Made by a program: the position numbers and the translations under genes. A stretch of 64,000 bases of DNA from Methylorubrum thiocyanatum. Lineage in GTDB: Bacteria; Pseudomonadota; Alphaproteobacteria; Rhizobiales; Beijerinckiaceae. The DNA is taken from positions 186,001 through 250,000 of the forward strand of contig JACJIB010000006.1 in the NCBI GenBank assembly GCA_014138645.1. Direction: 5' to 3'. Position 1 is the first letter of the stretch, and every line of letters begins with the position of its first letter. The notes under the pieces were generated by a model, which was not told the DNA's origin, made no database searches, and saw nothing but the letters and a program-made list of their open reading frames with translations. Shown piece by piece: positions 1-7,186 of the stretch.

Positions 1-93
1 ACGGTGGCGCGCCTCGAAGCCCTGGCGGGTCAGGCCACGGCGGCCCTCGCCCGGCTGCACGGGCAGCGCAGCCTCGAGCCGACCGCGCCCTGA
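1..93 (+). CDS. C-terminal fragment of an unknown protein (5' end outside window)
   Basis: An open frame enters from the left edge and ends at TGA 91-93. The 30 visible residues are Ala/Leu/Arg-rich (ending ...RSLEPTAP) and look helical. No motif can be recognised in so short a piece. It is on the same strand as the small genes that follow, but a gap of about 150 bases separates it from them. The reading frame is the only evidence, so a chance open frame is possible. Confidence 0.45.
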   Translation, partial: TVARLEALAGQATAALARLHGQRSLEPTAP

Positions 94-240
94 AGCCCGG
101 CGCCCATCGTCTCCCGCCTCGTTTGCCGCACGGTTTCGTCGTGACCGACCGGCCGCGCGGGCGTATGGAGCGGCGATCGAGAGCCTCGTCTTCCCCGAAA
201 GCCGGCGCCGAGCTTTCGGGACGATGTTCCAGGAGGATGC

Positions 241-459
241 ATGCCGGTTTTCGTTCTCAGGGGCGCCCACCGGTCCGCCGACGGCCAGATCGGGCCAGCC
301 CTGTTCGAGGAGACGATTACGGCGGCCGACCCGGGCGAGGCGATCCGCCTCGCCAACGCGCAGGATCTCTCGACCAAGGACGAGCGGGCCAACGCGCTGT
401 GGCTCGTCGATGCCCAGGGCGTCCTGCACTGGTCCCTGCGGCGCGCGGACCGGGATTGA
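241..459 (+). CDS. small hypothetical protein, 72 aa
   Basis: The ATG at 241 is preceded by a clear AGGAGG ribosome binding site at 231-236, which fixes the start. The product is acidic and soluble: an MPVFVLRGAHR start, a central stretch about handling 'anaqDLSTKDERANALWLVD', and a C-terminal LHWSLRRADRD. There is no signal peptide, membrane segment or cysteine pair. I do not recognise the family. The strong RBS and codon use typical of its neighbours support a real gene. Confidence 0.65.
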   Translation: MPVFVLRGAHRSADGQIGPALFEETITAADPGEAIRLANAQDLSTKDERANALWLVDAQGVLHWSLRRADRD

Positions 460-649
460 CGGGGGAAAACCGGCCCGGCTGCGCACGAATTGGTCTTTGC
501 CGGCGCTTTCGTGCTAAGTCCGAGGCAGAAATCCTCGACGGTCCCGCTCGGGGTTTTTTGCCGTCCCACGCCCGATTTCTGCTGCGTCGGGACGCCGCGC
601 GCCGCCGCCGGGACGTCACGCGGTGCGAGCTTTGGCCGAAAGATCTTTG

Positions 650-883
650 ATGAGCGACGACATCGACGCCAAGACCCGCGCCGCCGAGCGCGCGGAACGG
701 GCCGAGCGCATGGCCCGCGAGGGCCAGCAGGCCATGGCCGAGCATCTGGCCGCGGTCAAAGCCGTGGATGAGCGCACCGTGCGCCTGCGGGCGCTGCGCC
801 TCGCCAAGGAGGCCGAGGAGGCTGCGGAGCGGGCCGCCAACCCGCCCGCGCCCAAGCGCGGCCGCAAGAAGGCGACGGCCTGA
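650..883 (+). CDS. small charged coiled-coil-like hypothetical protein, 77 aa
   Basis: The ATG at 650 is preferred to a GTG at 623 in the same frame, because conserved-looking sequence starts at MSDDIDAKT. The protein is almost entirely charged helix (repeated AER/ARE heptads) and ends in a Lys/Arg/Pro/Ala tail (PKRGRKKATA) like DNA- or RNA-binding tails. It lies only 5 bases upstream of the BrnA-like gene, so the two are probably co-transcribed. No family is recognised. A nucleoid-binding or antitoxin-accessory role is inference only. Confidence 0.6.
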   Translation: MSDDIDAKTRAAERAERAERMAREGQQAMAEHLAAVKAVDERTVRLRALRLAKEAEEAAERAANPPAPKRGRKKATA

Positions 884-888
884 CCCCC

Positions 889-1131
889 ATGGCCATCGAC
901 CGCACCCGCCGCCCGAGCGACCCGCGTCAAGCGGCCGAAGCCGCCTTCCGGGCGGTCACCCGCAAGACTCCCGAAGCCGCGCCGGCGCCGGCGCGGGCCC
1001 CCATCGTTCCCGGCGCGCGCGAGACCGTGTCCCTGCGCATCGATCGGGCGGTGCTGGAGCATTTCCAGAAGGACGGCCCCGGCTGGCAGGACCGCATCAA
1101 CGCCGCCCTCAAGGCCGCCGCGGGCCTGTGA
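889..1131 (+). CDS. BrnA-type antitoxin family protein (orphan)
   Basis: An 80-residue protein. Its C-terminal half (about residues 43-78) carries the BrnA antitoxin signature: VSLRIDRAVLEHFQKDGPGW followed by QDRINAALKAAAGL, the ribbon-helix-helix-like region seen in BrnA proteins. The N-terminal half is Arg/Pro/Ala-rich. BrnA normally neutralises the ribonuclease toxin BrnT, encoded just upstream. No BrnT-like gene is visible here; the upstream partner is the small coiled-coil protein 5 bases away. It may be a solitary transcriptional regulator or the relic of a toxin-antitoxin pair. The start ATG 889 leaves a normal 5-base gap. Confidence 0.75.
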   Translation: MAIDRTRRPSDPRQAAEAAFRAVTRKTPEAAPAPARAPIVPGARETVSLRIDRAVLEHFQKDGPGWQDRINAALKAAAGL

Positions 1132-1245
1132 GGCGCGGGGCGGCGAGACGGCGGGCCGTGCGGAACGCGGCTGTGAGAGCACCCGCGCGCGGATGAGCCT
1201 GCCCCTCGCTCCTTCCCGGAGGGGAATCCTCAGGGGACGGGCCGC

Positions 1246-1959
1246 GTGAGCGCGCCCGCAGCCTGGTTCGGCCTCGGTGCCGAAGAGACCACGGCCCTCC
1301 TCCTGTCCCTGCGCGTCGCCGCCGTCGCGACGCTGGCGAGCCTGCCCCTGGGCCTGCTGGCGGCGTGGCTGCTGGCGCGCCGCCGCTTTCCCGGCCACGC
1401 CCTGCTCGACGGGCTCGTCCACCTGCCGCTGATCCTGCCGCCGGTGGTGACGGGCTACCTGCTGCTCCTCGGCTTCGGCCGGCGCGGGGTGTTCGGCGCA
1501 TGGCTGGCCGAGATCGGCATCGTGTTCTCGTTCCGCTGGACCGGCGCGGCGCTCGCCTGCGCGGTGATGGGCTTTCCGCTGATGGTGCGGGCCATGCGCC
1601 TGTCGATCGAGGCGGTGGACCGCCGGCTCGAACAGGCAGCGGCGACGCTCGGCGCGCCGCCGCCGCTGGTGTTCCTCAGCGTGACCCTGCCCCTCAGCCT
1701 ACCCGGCATCCTGGCCGGCGCGGTGCTCGCCTTCGCCAAGGCGATGGGCGAGTTCGGCGCGACCATCACCTTCGTCTCCAACATCCCCGGCGAGACCCAG
1801 ACCCTGCCCTCGGCGATCTACACCCTCACCCAGGTGCCGGGCGGGGAGGCGGGGGCGCTCCGCCTCACCCTGGTCTCGGTCGCGGTCTCGATGCTGGCCC
1901 TCGTCGCCTCGGAGGCGCTGGCGCGGCGGATGAGCCGGCGGATCGGGGCAGGAGGGTGA
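1246..1959 (+). CDS. modB: molybdate ABC transporter permease ModB
   Basis: Inner-membrane permease of the molybdate importer ModABC, 237 aa (E. coli ModB is 229). About five or six hydrophobic segments are visible. The family EAA loop, which docks onto ModC, is at roughly residues 146-180 and includes LPGILAGAVLAFAKAMGEFG. The GTG start at 1246 follows a Met-less upstream stretch; the N-terminus then reads SAPAAWFGLGAEE and leads into the first membrane helix. modC is on the same strand 830 bases downstream, with an antisense gst gene between them. No modA (periplasmic binding protein) is present in the window. Confidence 0.93.
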   Translation: MSAPAAWFGLGAEETTALLLSLRVAAVATLASLPLGLLAAWLLARRRFPGHALLDGLVHLPLILPPVVTGYLLLLGFGRRGVFGAWLAEIGIVFSFRWTGAALACAVMGFPLMVRAMRLSIEAVDRRLEQAAATLGAPPPLVFLSVTLPLSLPGILAGAVLAFAKAMGEFGATITFVSNIPGETQTLPSAIYTLTQVPGGEAGALRLTLVSVAVSMLALVASEALARRMSRRIGAGG

Positions 1960-2005
1960 GGAGCCGCCTGGGACGGGAAGGCGCGGGACCGGGCGCGATT
2001 GCGCC

Positions 2006-2662
2006 TCACGCGTAGGCGTAGGGCCCGCCCCGCTCCAGCGCCCGCTTGTAGGCGGGCCGGGCGTGAATGCGCTCCAGCCAGTCCGTCAGCCGCGGCCCCG
2101 CCCCCGTCCCGCGGGCGAAAAAGGCTTCGAGGGGGAAGCTCATCATGATGTCGGCGGCGGTGAAGGCGTCGCCGCAGAAATACGGGCGCTCCGTCAGTTC
2201 CGCCTCCCAGTAGGCGGCGTGGCGGCGCAGCTCCGGATCGACGAAGCCGCCGGTGACGCTTTTGGCGATCGCGCGCACCAGCGGACGCAGCAGGGCAGGG
2301 CTGCCCGGCGCGAGGCGCGAGAACACGAGCTTCAGCAGCAGCGGCGGCATCGCCGAGCCTTCCGCGTAGTGCAGGAAATAGGTGTAGCGCGCCCGCTCCG
2401 GGGTGTCCGGCGGCGGGACCAAGGCGCTGCCGGCGCGGGCGGTGAGGAACTCGACGATGGCGCCGGTCTCGGCGACGACGCGGCCCTCCGCCTCGATCAC
2501 CGGCGACTTTCCGAGCGGATGCACCGCCCGGAGCTCCCGCGGCGCCAGCATCGTCGCGGGATCGCGGGCGTAGCCCTTCACGGTGTAGTCGAGCCCCAGC
2601 TCTTCGAGCAGCCACAGCACCCGCTGCGAGCGGCTGTTCTCCAGATGGTGGACGGTGATCAT
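2006..2662 (-). CDS. glutathione S-transferase family protein
   Basis: Cytosolic GST-fold enzyme of 218 aa. The thioredoxin-like N-terminal domain (about residues 1-78) shows a SRSQRVLWLLEELGLDY start with the usual active-site region, cis-Pro in HPLGKSPVIE and the glutathione-contacting ETGAIVEFL. The all-helical C-terminal domain carries the PYFCGDAFTAADIMMSF motif near residue 165. The start ATG (2660-2662) is chosen because the fold begins at MITVHHLEN; the frame is open much further upstream but has no GST sequence there. It lies antisense between modB and modC, which is unusual. The substrate is unknown. Confidence 0.9.
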   Translation of the reverse strand: MITVHHLENSRSQRVLWLLEELGLDYTVKGYARDPATMLAPRELRAVHPLGKSPVIEAEGRVVAETGAIVEFLTARAGSALVPPPDTPERARYTYFLHYAEGSAMPPLLLKLVFSRLAPGSPALLRPLVRAIAKSVTGGFVDPELRRHAAYWEAELTERPYFCGDAFTAADIMMSFPLEAFFARGTGAGPRLTDWLERIHARPAYKRALERGGPYAYA

Positions 2663-2788
2663 CGCCTGCCTTTCGCGAACCCTGCGCCGACAACGCGGCG
2701 GGCGGCGCTTTGGGCGCCCGTTCGAGCCCCCTTGTGTCCGCCGTCGGCATTTCCGAGAAACCGGCATCACCGTCCGGGCCGGGGCCGC

Positions 2789-3883
2789 ATGACCATCGCC
2801 GTCGACGTTTCCCTCCGTCGCGAAGGCTTCGCGCTGGAGGTCGCCTTCACGGCCGGCGCCGGGCTCACCGCCCTGTTCGGGCGCTCGGGCTCGGGCAAGA
2901 CCACGGTGATCGACCTGATCGCGGGGCTGAGCCACCCGCAGCGCGGGCACATCGTCATCGACGGCACGGTGCTGCTCGACACGGAGCGCGGGATCCGCCT
3001 GCCGGTGCATCGGCGCCGGATCGGCTGCGTCTTCCAGGAGGCGCGGCTGATGCCGCATCTCAGCGTGCGGCAGAACCTGCGCTTCGGTCGGTTCTTCTCC
3101 CGCGGAACGGACGGCCCGAGCCTCGACGCGGTGGCCGATCTGCTCGGCATCCGCCCGTTGCTGGAGCGGCGGCCGGCGGGCCTGTCGGGGGGCGAGCGGC
3201 AGCGGGTGGCGATCGGCCGGGCGCTGCTGGCGCGGCCCCGGCTGCTCTTGATGGACGAGCCGCTCTCGGCGCTGGACGAGGCCCGCAAGCGCGAGATCCT
3301 GCCCTATATCGAGCGTCTGCGCGACGAGGCGGGCCTGCCGATCGTCTATGTCAGCCACTCGGTGGCGGAGGTGGCGCGCCTCGCCTCCACCGTGGTGGTG
3401 CTGGAGGCCGGCAGCGTGGCGGCGAGCGGCCCGGTCGATGCCGTGCTGCGCCGGCCCGACCTGATCCCGGACGGGGCGGAGGCCGGCAGCGTGCTCGCCA
3501 TGCGGGTCGAGCGCCACGATCCCGAGGCCGGGCTGACGCGCCTGACCGGACCGGCCGGCCCCCTCGATCTGCCGCTGATCGACGCCCCCGCGGGCCGCCG
3601 CCTCAACCTGCGGGTGCCCGCCCGCGACGTGCTGCTGGCCCTGGCCCGGCCCGAGGATCTGAGCGCCCGCAACGTCCTGCCCGGCCGCGTCGCCGCGCTG
3701 CGGGAGGAGGGCACCGCCTGCCTCGTCGAGGTGGCCTGCGGCGAGGCGACACTCGCCGCCCGCCTCACCCGCGCCTCCGCCCGCGACCTCGGGCTGAGCG
3801 TCGGGCGCCCGGTCTTCGCCATCGTGAAGAGCGTGGCGCTCGATGCCGGGTCCGCACCGGAAGGCGGGCGGATCGAGATCTGA
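2789..3883 (+). CDS. modC: molybdate ABC transporter ATP-binding protein ModC
   Basis: ATPase of the molybdate importer, 364 aa. It shows Walker A GRSGSGKTT (about residue 31), Q-loop FQEARLMPH, signature LSGGERQR, Walker B LLLMDEPLSALDE and the switch His in YVSHS. The C-terminus (from about 290) is a TOBE/Mop-type domain (NVLPGRVAALREEG onward) that senses oxyanion, as in E. coli ModC (352 aa). The ATG at 2789 begins MTIAVDVSLRREGF and is 126 bases from the divergent gst start. Its natural partner modB is upstream past gst, so modC probably has its own promoter in the 2663-2788 gap. Confidence 0.94.
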   Translation: MTIAVDVSLRREGFALEVAFTAGAGLTALFGRSGSGKTTVIDLIAGLSHPQRGHIVIDGTVLLDTERGIRLPVHRRRIGCVFQEARLMPHLSVRQNLRFGRFFSRGTDGPSLDAVADLLGIRPLLERRPAGLSGGERQRVAIGRALLARPRLLLMDEPLSALDEARKREILPYIERLRDEAGLPIVYVSHSVAEVARLASTVVVLEAGSVAASGPVDAVLRRPDLIPDGAEAGSVLAMRVERHDPEAGLTRLTGPAGPLDLPLIDAPAGRRLNLRVPARDVLLALARPEDLSARNVLPGRVAALREEGTACLVEVACGEATLAARLTRASARDLGLSVGRPVFAIVKSVALDAGSAPEGGRIEI

Positions 3884-4085
3884 GGGACCGCCGGTCCGCT
3901 CACCCCCCGCGCTTTGCATCCGCGCCTGGCGAAGCGCGAAGGTCCGTCGGCGGTCGGGCGGCGGGCCGGCGCGGGATCGCCCAGTGTTGTCCGCTTGCCG
4001 GCGCGAGGATTGCCGGAACGGGATCCTCCCGACTAAGCTGTGCCGTAGGGACGCGCGAACCCGGCCGAAACGCCGGAGCCCGCGC

Positions 4086-4688
4086 ATGAGCCCGCAGAAT
4101 GAGCAGGATCGCTCAGGGGGAGGGGGAAGCGTGCCGGACGGGGGGGCACCTGCCGACGCAGAACTTGCGCGGCTGATCGGGGCCGTGGCCGCGGGCGACC
4201 GCGCGGCTCTGCGCGCGCTCTACGATGCGGCGGCCCCGAAACTTCTCGGGATCATCCTTCGTATCCTGCAGGACCGGAGCGCGGCCGAGGATGCGCTGCA
4301 GGAGGTGTTCGTGCGCATCTGGCAGCGGGCAGGCACGTATGATCCGCAGGCCGGCCCCCCGCTCGTCTGGCTGGGCGCGATCGCCCGGCACAAGGCCATC
4401 GACCGGCTGCGTCAGGACAAGGCCGCCCGGCTGACCCAGGCCGAAGAGGGCTGGATCGAACGCCTGGCCGATGCAAGCGACGGCGAGACGGATCTCGCCC
4501 GCCGCGATGCCCTCGCGCATTGCCTCGACACCGTGGACGCCGCCCAGCGCGACTGCCTCGTCCTGGCCTATTGCGAGGGTTGGTCGCGCGAGGAACTGGC
4601 CGCACGCTACGACCGGCCCGTCAACACGATCAAGACGTGGCTGCGCCGCGGCCTGCTCAGCCTGCGCGGCTGTCTGGAGGCAGCATGA
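4086..4688 (+). CDS. ECF RNA polymerase sigma factor, SigK-like
   Basis: Extracytoplasmic-function sigma factor, 200 aa. Sigma region 2 (about residues 50-110) includes ILQDRSAAEDALQEVFVRIW and the core-binding helix ending in AIDRLRQDKA. Region 4 (about 145-195) has QRDCLVLAYCEGWSREELAA and a helix-turn-helix with VNTIKTWLRRGLLSLR. It overlaps the anti-sigma gene by 4 bases (ATGA), so the two are translationally coupled. An alternative GTG start at 4131 has a better ribosome binding site (AGGGGGAAG), so the true protein may be 185 aa. The pairing with an RskA-like protein and a fasciclin gene resembles the SigK system of mycobacteria. Confidence 0.9.
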   Translation: MSPQNEQDRSGGGGSVPDGGAPADAELARLIGAVAAGDRAALRALYDAAAPKLLGIILRILQDRSAAEDALQEVFVRIWQRAGTYDPQAGPPLVWLGAIARHKAIDRLRQDKAARLTQAEEGWIERLADASDGETDLARRDALAHCLDTVDAAQRDCLVLAYCEGWSREELAARYDRPVNTIKTWLRRGLLSLRGCLEAA

Positions 4689-5410
4689 GCGAGGGCGCCT
4701 TCCCCCCGCCGTTCTGGGCCGAGGACCCCGATGGGGCGGCCGGCGAGTACGTCCTCGGCACCCTCACACCGAGCGAGCGCGCCGCCTTCGCGCGGGCCTT
4801 GGAGCAGGATCCCGCCCTGCGCGCGGCGGTGATGGCCTGGGAGAGGCGGCTGGCGCCGCTCGCTGCAACGGCACCGGCCGTGGCGCCCGGCCCGCAGGTC
4901 TGGGAGGCCATCGAGGCCCGGATCGCGACGCCTCCGGTGGCCGAGGCCGCGGATCTGCGGGTGCGGCGCCTGGAGCGCGGGCTGCGGCGCTGGCGGTTCG
5001 CAGCGGGGGGCGCGGCGGCACTCGCGGCGGGCCTCGCCCTCTGGATCGTGGCGGCGCCGCGACCGGCGACCGTGGGCACGCCGCAATATCTGGCCGTGGT
5101 CGACCGGGGCGGCAGCCTTCCGGCGCTGATCGTGCGCGTCGATCTCGCCAGCGGCGTCGTGCAGGTCCGCAGCCTCACGGCGGAAACCCCGCCCGACCGC
5201 AGCCTGGAGCTCTGGTACATCAACGAGGGCGCCGCGCCCCGCTCGCTCGGGCTGGTCACGGAGGCGACCGAGACCATCCCGGTGCCGGCGGATCTTCGCG
5301 ACGGCGTCGCCCGCGCGACCTTTGCCGTCACGGTCGAGCCGAAGGGCGGTGCGCCCGGCGGCAAGGCCACGGGCCCGGTCGTCTATTCGGGCCGTCTCAT
5401 CCGCGATTAG
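4685..5410 (+). CDS. RskA-type membrane anti-sigma factor
   Basis: A 241-residue single-pass membrane anti-sigma factor. The N-terminal cytoplasmic part has the typical start (AEDPDGAAGEYVLGTLTPSE, AFARALEQDPALRAAVMAWERRL). One transmembrane helix sits at about residues 100-122 (WRFAAGGAAALAAGLALWIV). The C-terminal RskA domain includes RSLELWYINEGAAPRSLG and ends GPVVYSGRLIRD. It would hold the upstream sigma factor at the membrane until regulated proteolysis frees it. The start overlaps the sigma stop codon by ATGA. It is convergent with the fasciclin gene. Confidence 0.9.
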   Translation: MSEGAFPPPFWAEDPDGAAGEYVLGTLTPSERAAFARALEQDPALRAAVMAWERRLAPLAATAPAVAPGPQVWEAIEARIATPPVAEAADLRVRRLERGLRRWRFAAGGAAALAAGLALWIVAAPRPATVGTPQYLAVVDRGGSLPALIVRVDLASGVVQVRSLTAETPPDRSLELWYINEGAAPRSLGLVTEATETIPVPADLRDGVARATFAVTVEPKGGAPGGKATGPVVYSGRLIRD

Positions 5411-5455
5411 AGCGCATTCCGACGACGTGGAAGCCGGTTCGCCGGAAGAATGCGC
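5411..5455. repeat. Rhizobiales-type intergenic palindromic repeat
   Basis: Outer arms GCGCATTC (5412-5419) and GAATGCGC (5448-5455) are perfect complements and enclose an inner hairpin CCGG-TTCG-CCGG (5434-5445). The order of blocks (GCGCATTCCGACGA, GTGG, CCGGTTCG, AAGAATGCGC) matches a small repeat I know to be scattered between genes in Hyphomicrobiales genomes. It starts directly at the anti-sigma stop codon and may serve as an RNA hairpin in the 3' end. Confidence 0.7.
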
Positions 5456-5471
5456 GTCACCTCAAAGGCCC

Positions 5472-5505
5472 GCAGCCCCTCCCGGCCGGGGCCGGAAGGG
5501 GCTGC
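5472..5505. terminator. GC-rich hairpin, probable bidirectional terminator
   Basis: The left arm GCAGCCCCTCCCGGCC (5472-5487) pairs with GCCGGAAGGGGCTGC (5491-5505) with one mismatch. It lies between two convergent genes, anti-sigma (+) and fasciclin (-). No T-run follows, as is common in high-GC genomes. Confidence 0.6.
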
Positions 5506-5545
5506 GCGAGACGGCGGGCGGTGTTCGCCCGCCCGCCGGCACGGC

Positions 5546-6100
5546 TCAGGGCATCAGCACGCCGTTGATGACGTGGATCACGCCGTTCGACTGCATCACG
5601 TTGGCGATCGTGACGCGGGCGGTGTTGCCCTTGGCGTCGGTCAGGGTCAGCCCCTTGCCCCCGCGGGCCATCGCCACGGTGAGCGGCTCGCCCTGAACCG
5701 TCTTCAGCGTGGCCTCGCCACCGCCGTCGCGGACCATCTTCATCAGGGCCTTCGCGGTGTAGGTGCCCGGCACCACGTGATAGGTCAGGATGCCGGTGAG
5801 CTGCGCCTTGTTCTGCGGCTGCACCAGGGTCTCGACCGTGCCGGGCGGCAGCTTGCTGAAGGCGGCGTCGGTCGGTGCGAACACGGTGAAGGGGCCGGGG
5901 CCCGACAGCGTGTCGACGAGGCCCGCGGCCTTCACGGCGGCGACGAGCGTGGTGTGATCCTTCGAGTTGACCGCGTTCTCGACGATCGTCTTGCTCGCAT
6001 ACATCGGCGCGCCGCCGACCATCGGGTTCTTGGCGAGCGCCGGGACGGCGGCGGCCGCGAGGGCGAGGCCGAGGGTGAGGCGGAGAAGGCTCTTGGACAT
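5546..6100 (-). CDS. secreted fasciclin-domain protein
   Basis: A 184-aa exported protein with a Sec signal peptide (MSKSLLRLTLGLALAAAAVPALA, cleavage after ALA near residue 23). One FAS1 domain spans about residues 38-184. It shows the H1 motif GPGPFTVFAPTDAAFSKLP, the central YHVVPG box, and the C-terminal NGVIHVINGVLMP box. FAS1 domains mediate adhesion or envelope interactions. The gene faces the sigma/anti-sigma pair; in mycobacteria the SigK-RskA pair controls the fasciclin proteins MPT70/MPT83. An ECF-like promoter precedes it. RBS AGGGAGA sits just upstream of the ATG. Confidence 0.93.
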   Translation of the reverse strand: MSKSLLRLTLGLALAAAAVPALAKNPMVGGAPMYASKTIVENAVNSKDHTTLVAAVKAAGLVDTLSGPGPFTVFAPTDAAFSKLPPGTVETLVQPQNKAQLTGILTYHVVPGTYTAKALMKMVRDGGGEATLKTVQGEPLTVAMARGGKGLTLTDAKGNTARVTIANVMQSNGVIHVINGVLMP

Positions 6101-6144
6101 GATGTCTCCCTGACGATGCGCCCCGGCCGGGGGCGTCGCGGGCC

Positions 6145-6174
6145 TCTACGGGGATCACGGCCCGGAAAGTTTCA
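6145..6174 (-). promoter_or_regulatory. candidate ECF-sigma promoter of the fasciclin gene
   Basis: On the minus strand a TGAAAC -35 box (6169-6174, continuing as TGAAACTTT to 6166) is followed after 18 bases by CGTAGA (6145-6150). This would start RNA about 38 bases before the fasciclin ATG. AAC-type -35 and CGT-type -10 boxes are typical of ECF sigma factors, so the neighbouring sigma factor is the natural candidate. This is inferred from sequence only. Confidence 0.5.
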
Positions 6175-6328
6175 GCCGCCCGCGGCGGTAGGACGAAAAA
6201 AATCGGCGGCGCGCCGTCCAGCACATCCGGCCGCGGCAACGGCCGGCCTCATCGGCCGAACGGCGGCACGGGGCCGGCGACCGAGCGGCATCCCGTCCCC
6301 GGAGCCAAATTCCGGAACACCCCGCGCG

Positions 6329-6492
6329 GCCGAATCGCGCTATAGCCCCGTCCATGGACGCCGACGGTCGACCGTCGGCCCGCACCCTCGGCGACCCGTC
6401 CGGGATCGGTTCCCGAGGCGGCCTGTCGAGGCTGCCGCGGCCGAGCGGGGCCAGGGTGAGCGCGATGCCCGTCATGCCGGATTCGGCCGATC
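6329..6492 (+). pseudogene. decayed partial copy of the pdxA promoter and 5' end
   Basis: Bases 6331-6402 align with 7161-7232, covering the TATA-like box, the start codon and the first ~18 codons of pdxA. Both encode TLGDPSGIG about 10 codons after ATG. After a gap equal to roughly 175 bases of pdxA, 6429-6492 align with pdxA 7418-7480: LPRPSGARVSAMPVMPDSAD here against LPLPSGAKVSATPGAPDTAN. This is therefore a pdxA relic with an internal deletion. It lies in frame with, and forms the N-terminal coding part of, the downstream nucleotidyltransferase ORF. Confidence 0.75.
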
Positions 6493-7160
6493 TTTGCCCG
6501 GAGGCCTCCGGAAACCGCAGCGATGGCGCGGGGGCCGCGAGCGGAACCGCCCCCCGACGGAATGCCAGCGCCCCGCCGGAGGACGACTGGTCGCCGTGGC
6601 ATCCGGGCGAACTGGCGCGGCGGCTGGAAACCGTGGCGCGGCCCTGGTGCGTCGTCGGCGGCTGGGCCCTCGACCTGTGGCACGGGCACCAGACCCGCGA
6701 CCACGAGGATCTCGAATTCACAGTGCTGCGCGAAGATGTCGGGGTCTTCTGCCAAGCCTTGGCGGACATGACGCTCTACACGGTGGCCGACGGTCGCTTC
6801 GAGCGCCTGCCTGAAGGCGAAGAGCCGCCGTCTCACATTCTCCAGATCTGGTGCTTCGATGCCCGCGCCGCCCGCTGGCGGGTCGATCTGATGATCGAGC
6901 CGGGCGGGCCGGACGTCTGGGTCTGTCGGCGCTGCCCGACCATCCGGCATCCCCGCGCGGCGATGGTGGCATCGACGCCCGACGGCATCCCCTATCTCAG
7001 GCCGGCCGCCGTTCTGCTGTTCAAGGCGAAGCATCGGCGCGACAAGGACGAGGCGGATTTCGAGCGGGCCCTGCCGCATCTGACCGGCGGAGAACGGCGC
7101 TGGCTGCAGGCGAATCTCGACCGCTTGCATCCCGGACATCCCTGGGCGCAGGCATTGTAG
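6354..7160 (+). CDS. nucleotidyltransferase, aminoglycoside-2''-adenylyltransferase-like, with pdxA-derived N-terminus
   Basis: A 268-codon frame. Residues 1 to about 46 derive from a pdxA fragment. Residues from about 80 form a nucleotidyltransferase domain: WCVVGGWALDLWHG, then TRDHEDLEFTVLRED (acidic catalytic residues), with the conserved later segment ending in LLFKAKHRRDKDEADF. This pattern resembles the ANT(2'')/AadB-like family, which adenylylates small hydroxylated molecules such as aminoglycosides, but the actual substrate is unknown. The start is uncertain. ATG 6354 keeps the duplicated pdxA start context; ATG 6465 or 6474 would trim most of the relic. No good ribosome binding site precedes any of them. 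pdxA follows after 23 bases. Confidence 0.75.
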   Translation: MDADGRPSARTLGDPSGIGSRGGLSRLPRPSGARVSAMPVMPDSADLCPEASGNRSDGAGAASGTAPRRNASAPPEDDWSPWHPGELARRLETVARPWCVVGGWALDLWHGHQTRDHEDLEFTVLREDVGVFCQALADMTLYTVADGRFERLPEGEEPPSHILQIWCFDARAARWRVDLMIEPGGPDVWVCRRCPTIRHPRAAMVASTPDGIPYLRPAAVLLFKAKHRRDKDEADFERALPHLTGGERRWLQANLDRLHPGHPWAQAL

Positions 7161-7171
7161 GAAAATCGCTG

Positions 7172-7186
7172 TATACGTCCCCCATG
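7172..7186 (+). promoter_or_regulatory. -10-like box placed for a leaderless pdxA start
   Basis: TATACG (7172-7177) lies 6 bases before the pdxA ATG (7184), and no Shine-Dalgarno sequence is present. That spacing would put the RNA start at or next to the start codon. The relic copy upstream keeps the same geometry (TATAGC 6341-6346, ATG 6354). No convincing -35 box was found. Confidence 0.4.

Noticed and set aside
4015..4047. GGAAC and CGTA boxes upstream of the sigma factor gene as an autoregulated ECF promoter
   Set aside because: The boxes are 24 bases apart, against 18 in the fasciclin promoter, so the spacing does not fit.
2006..4087. A 693-codon minus-strand frame ending in the GST
   Set aside because: The upstream part runs antisense through modC; GST sequence begins only at the ATG at 2660-2662.
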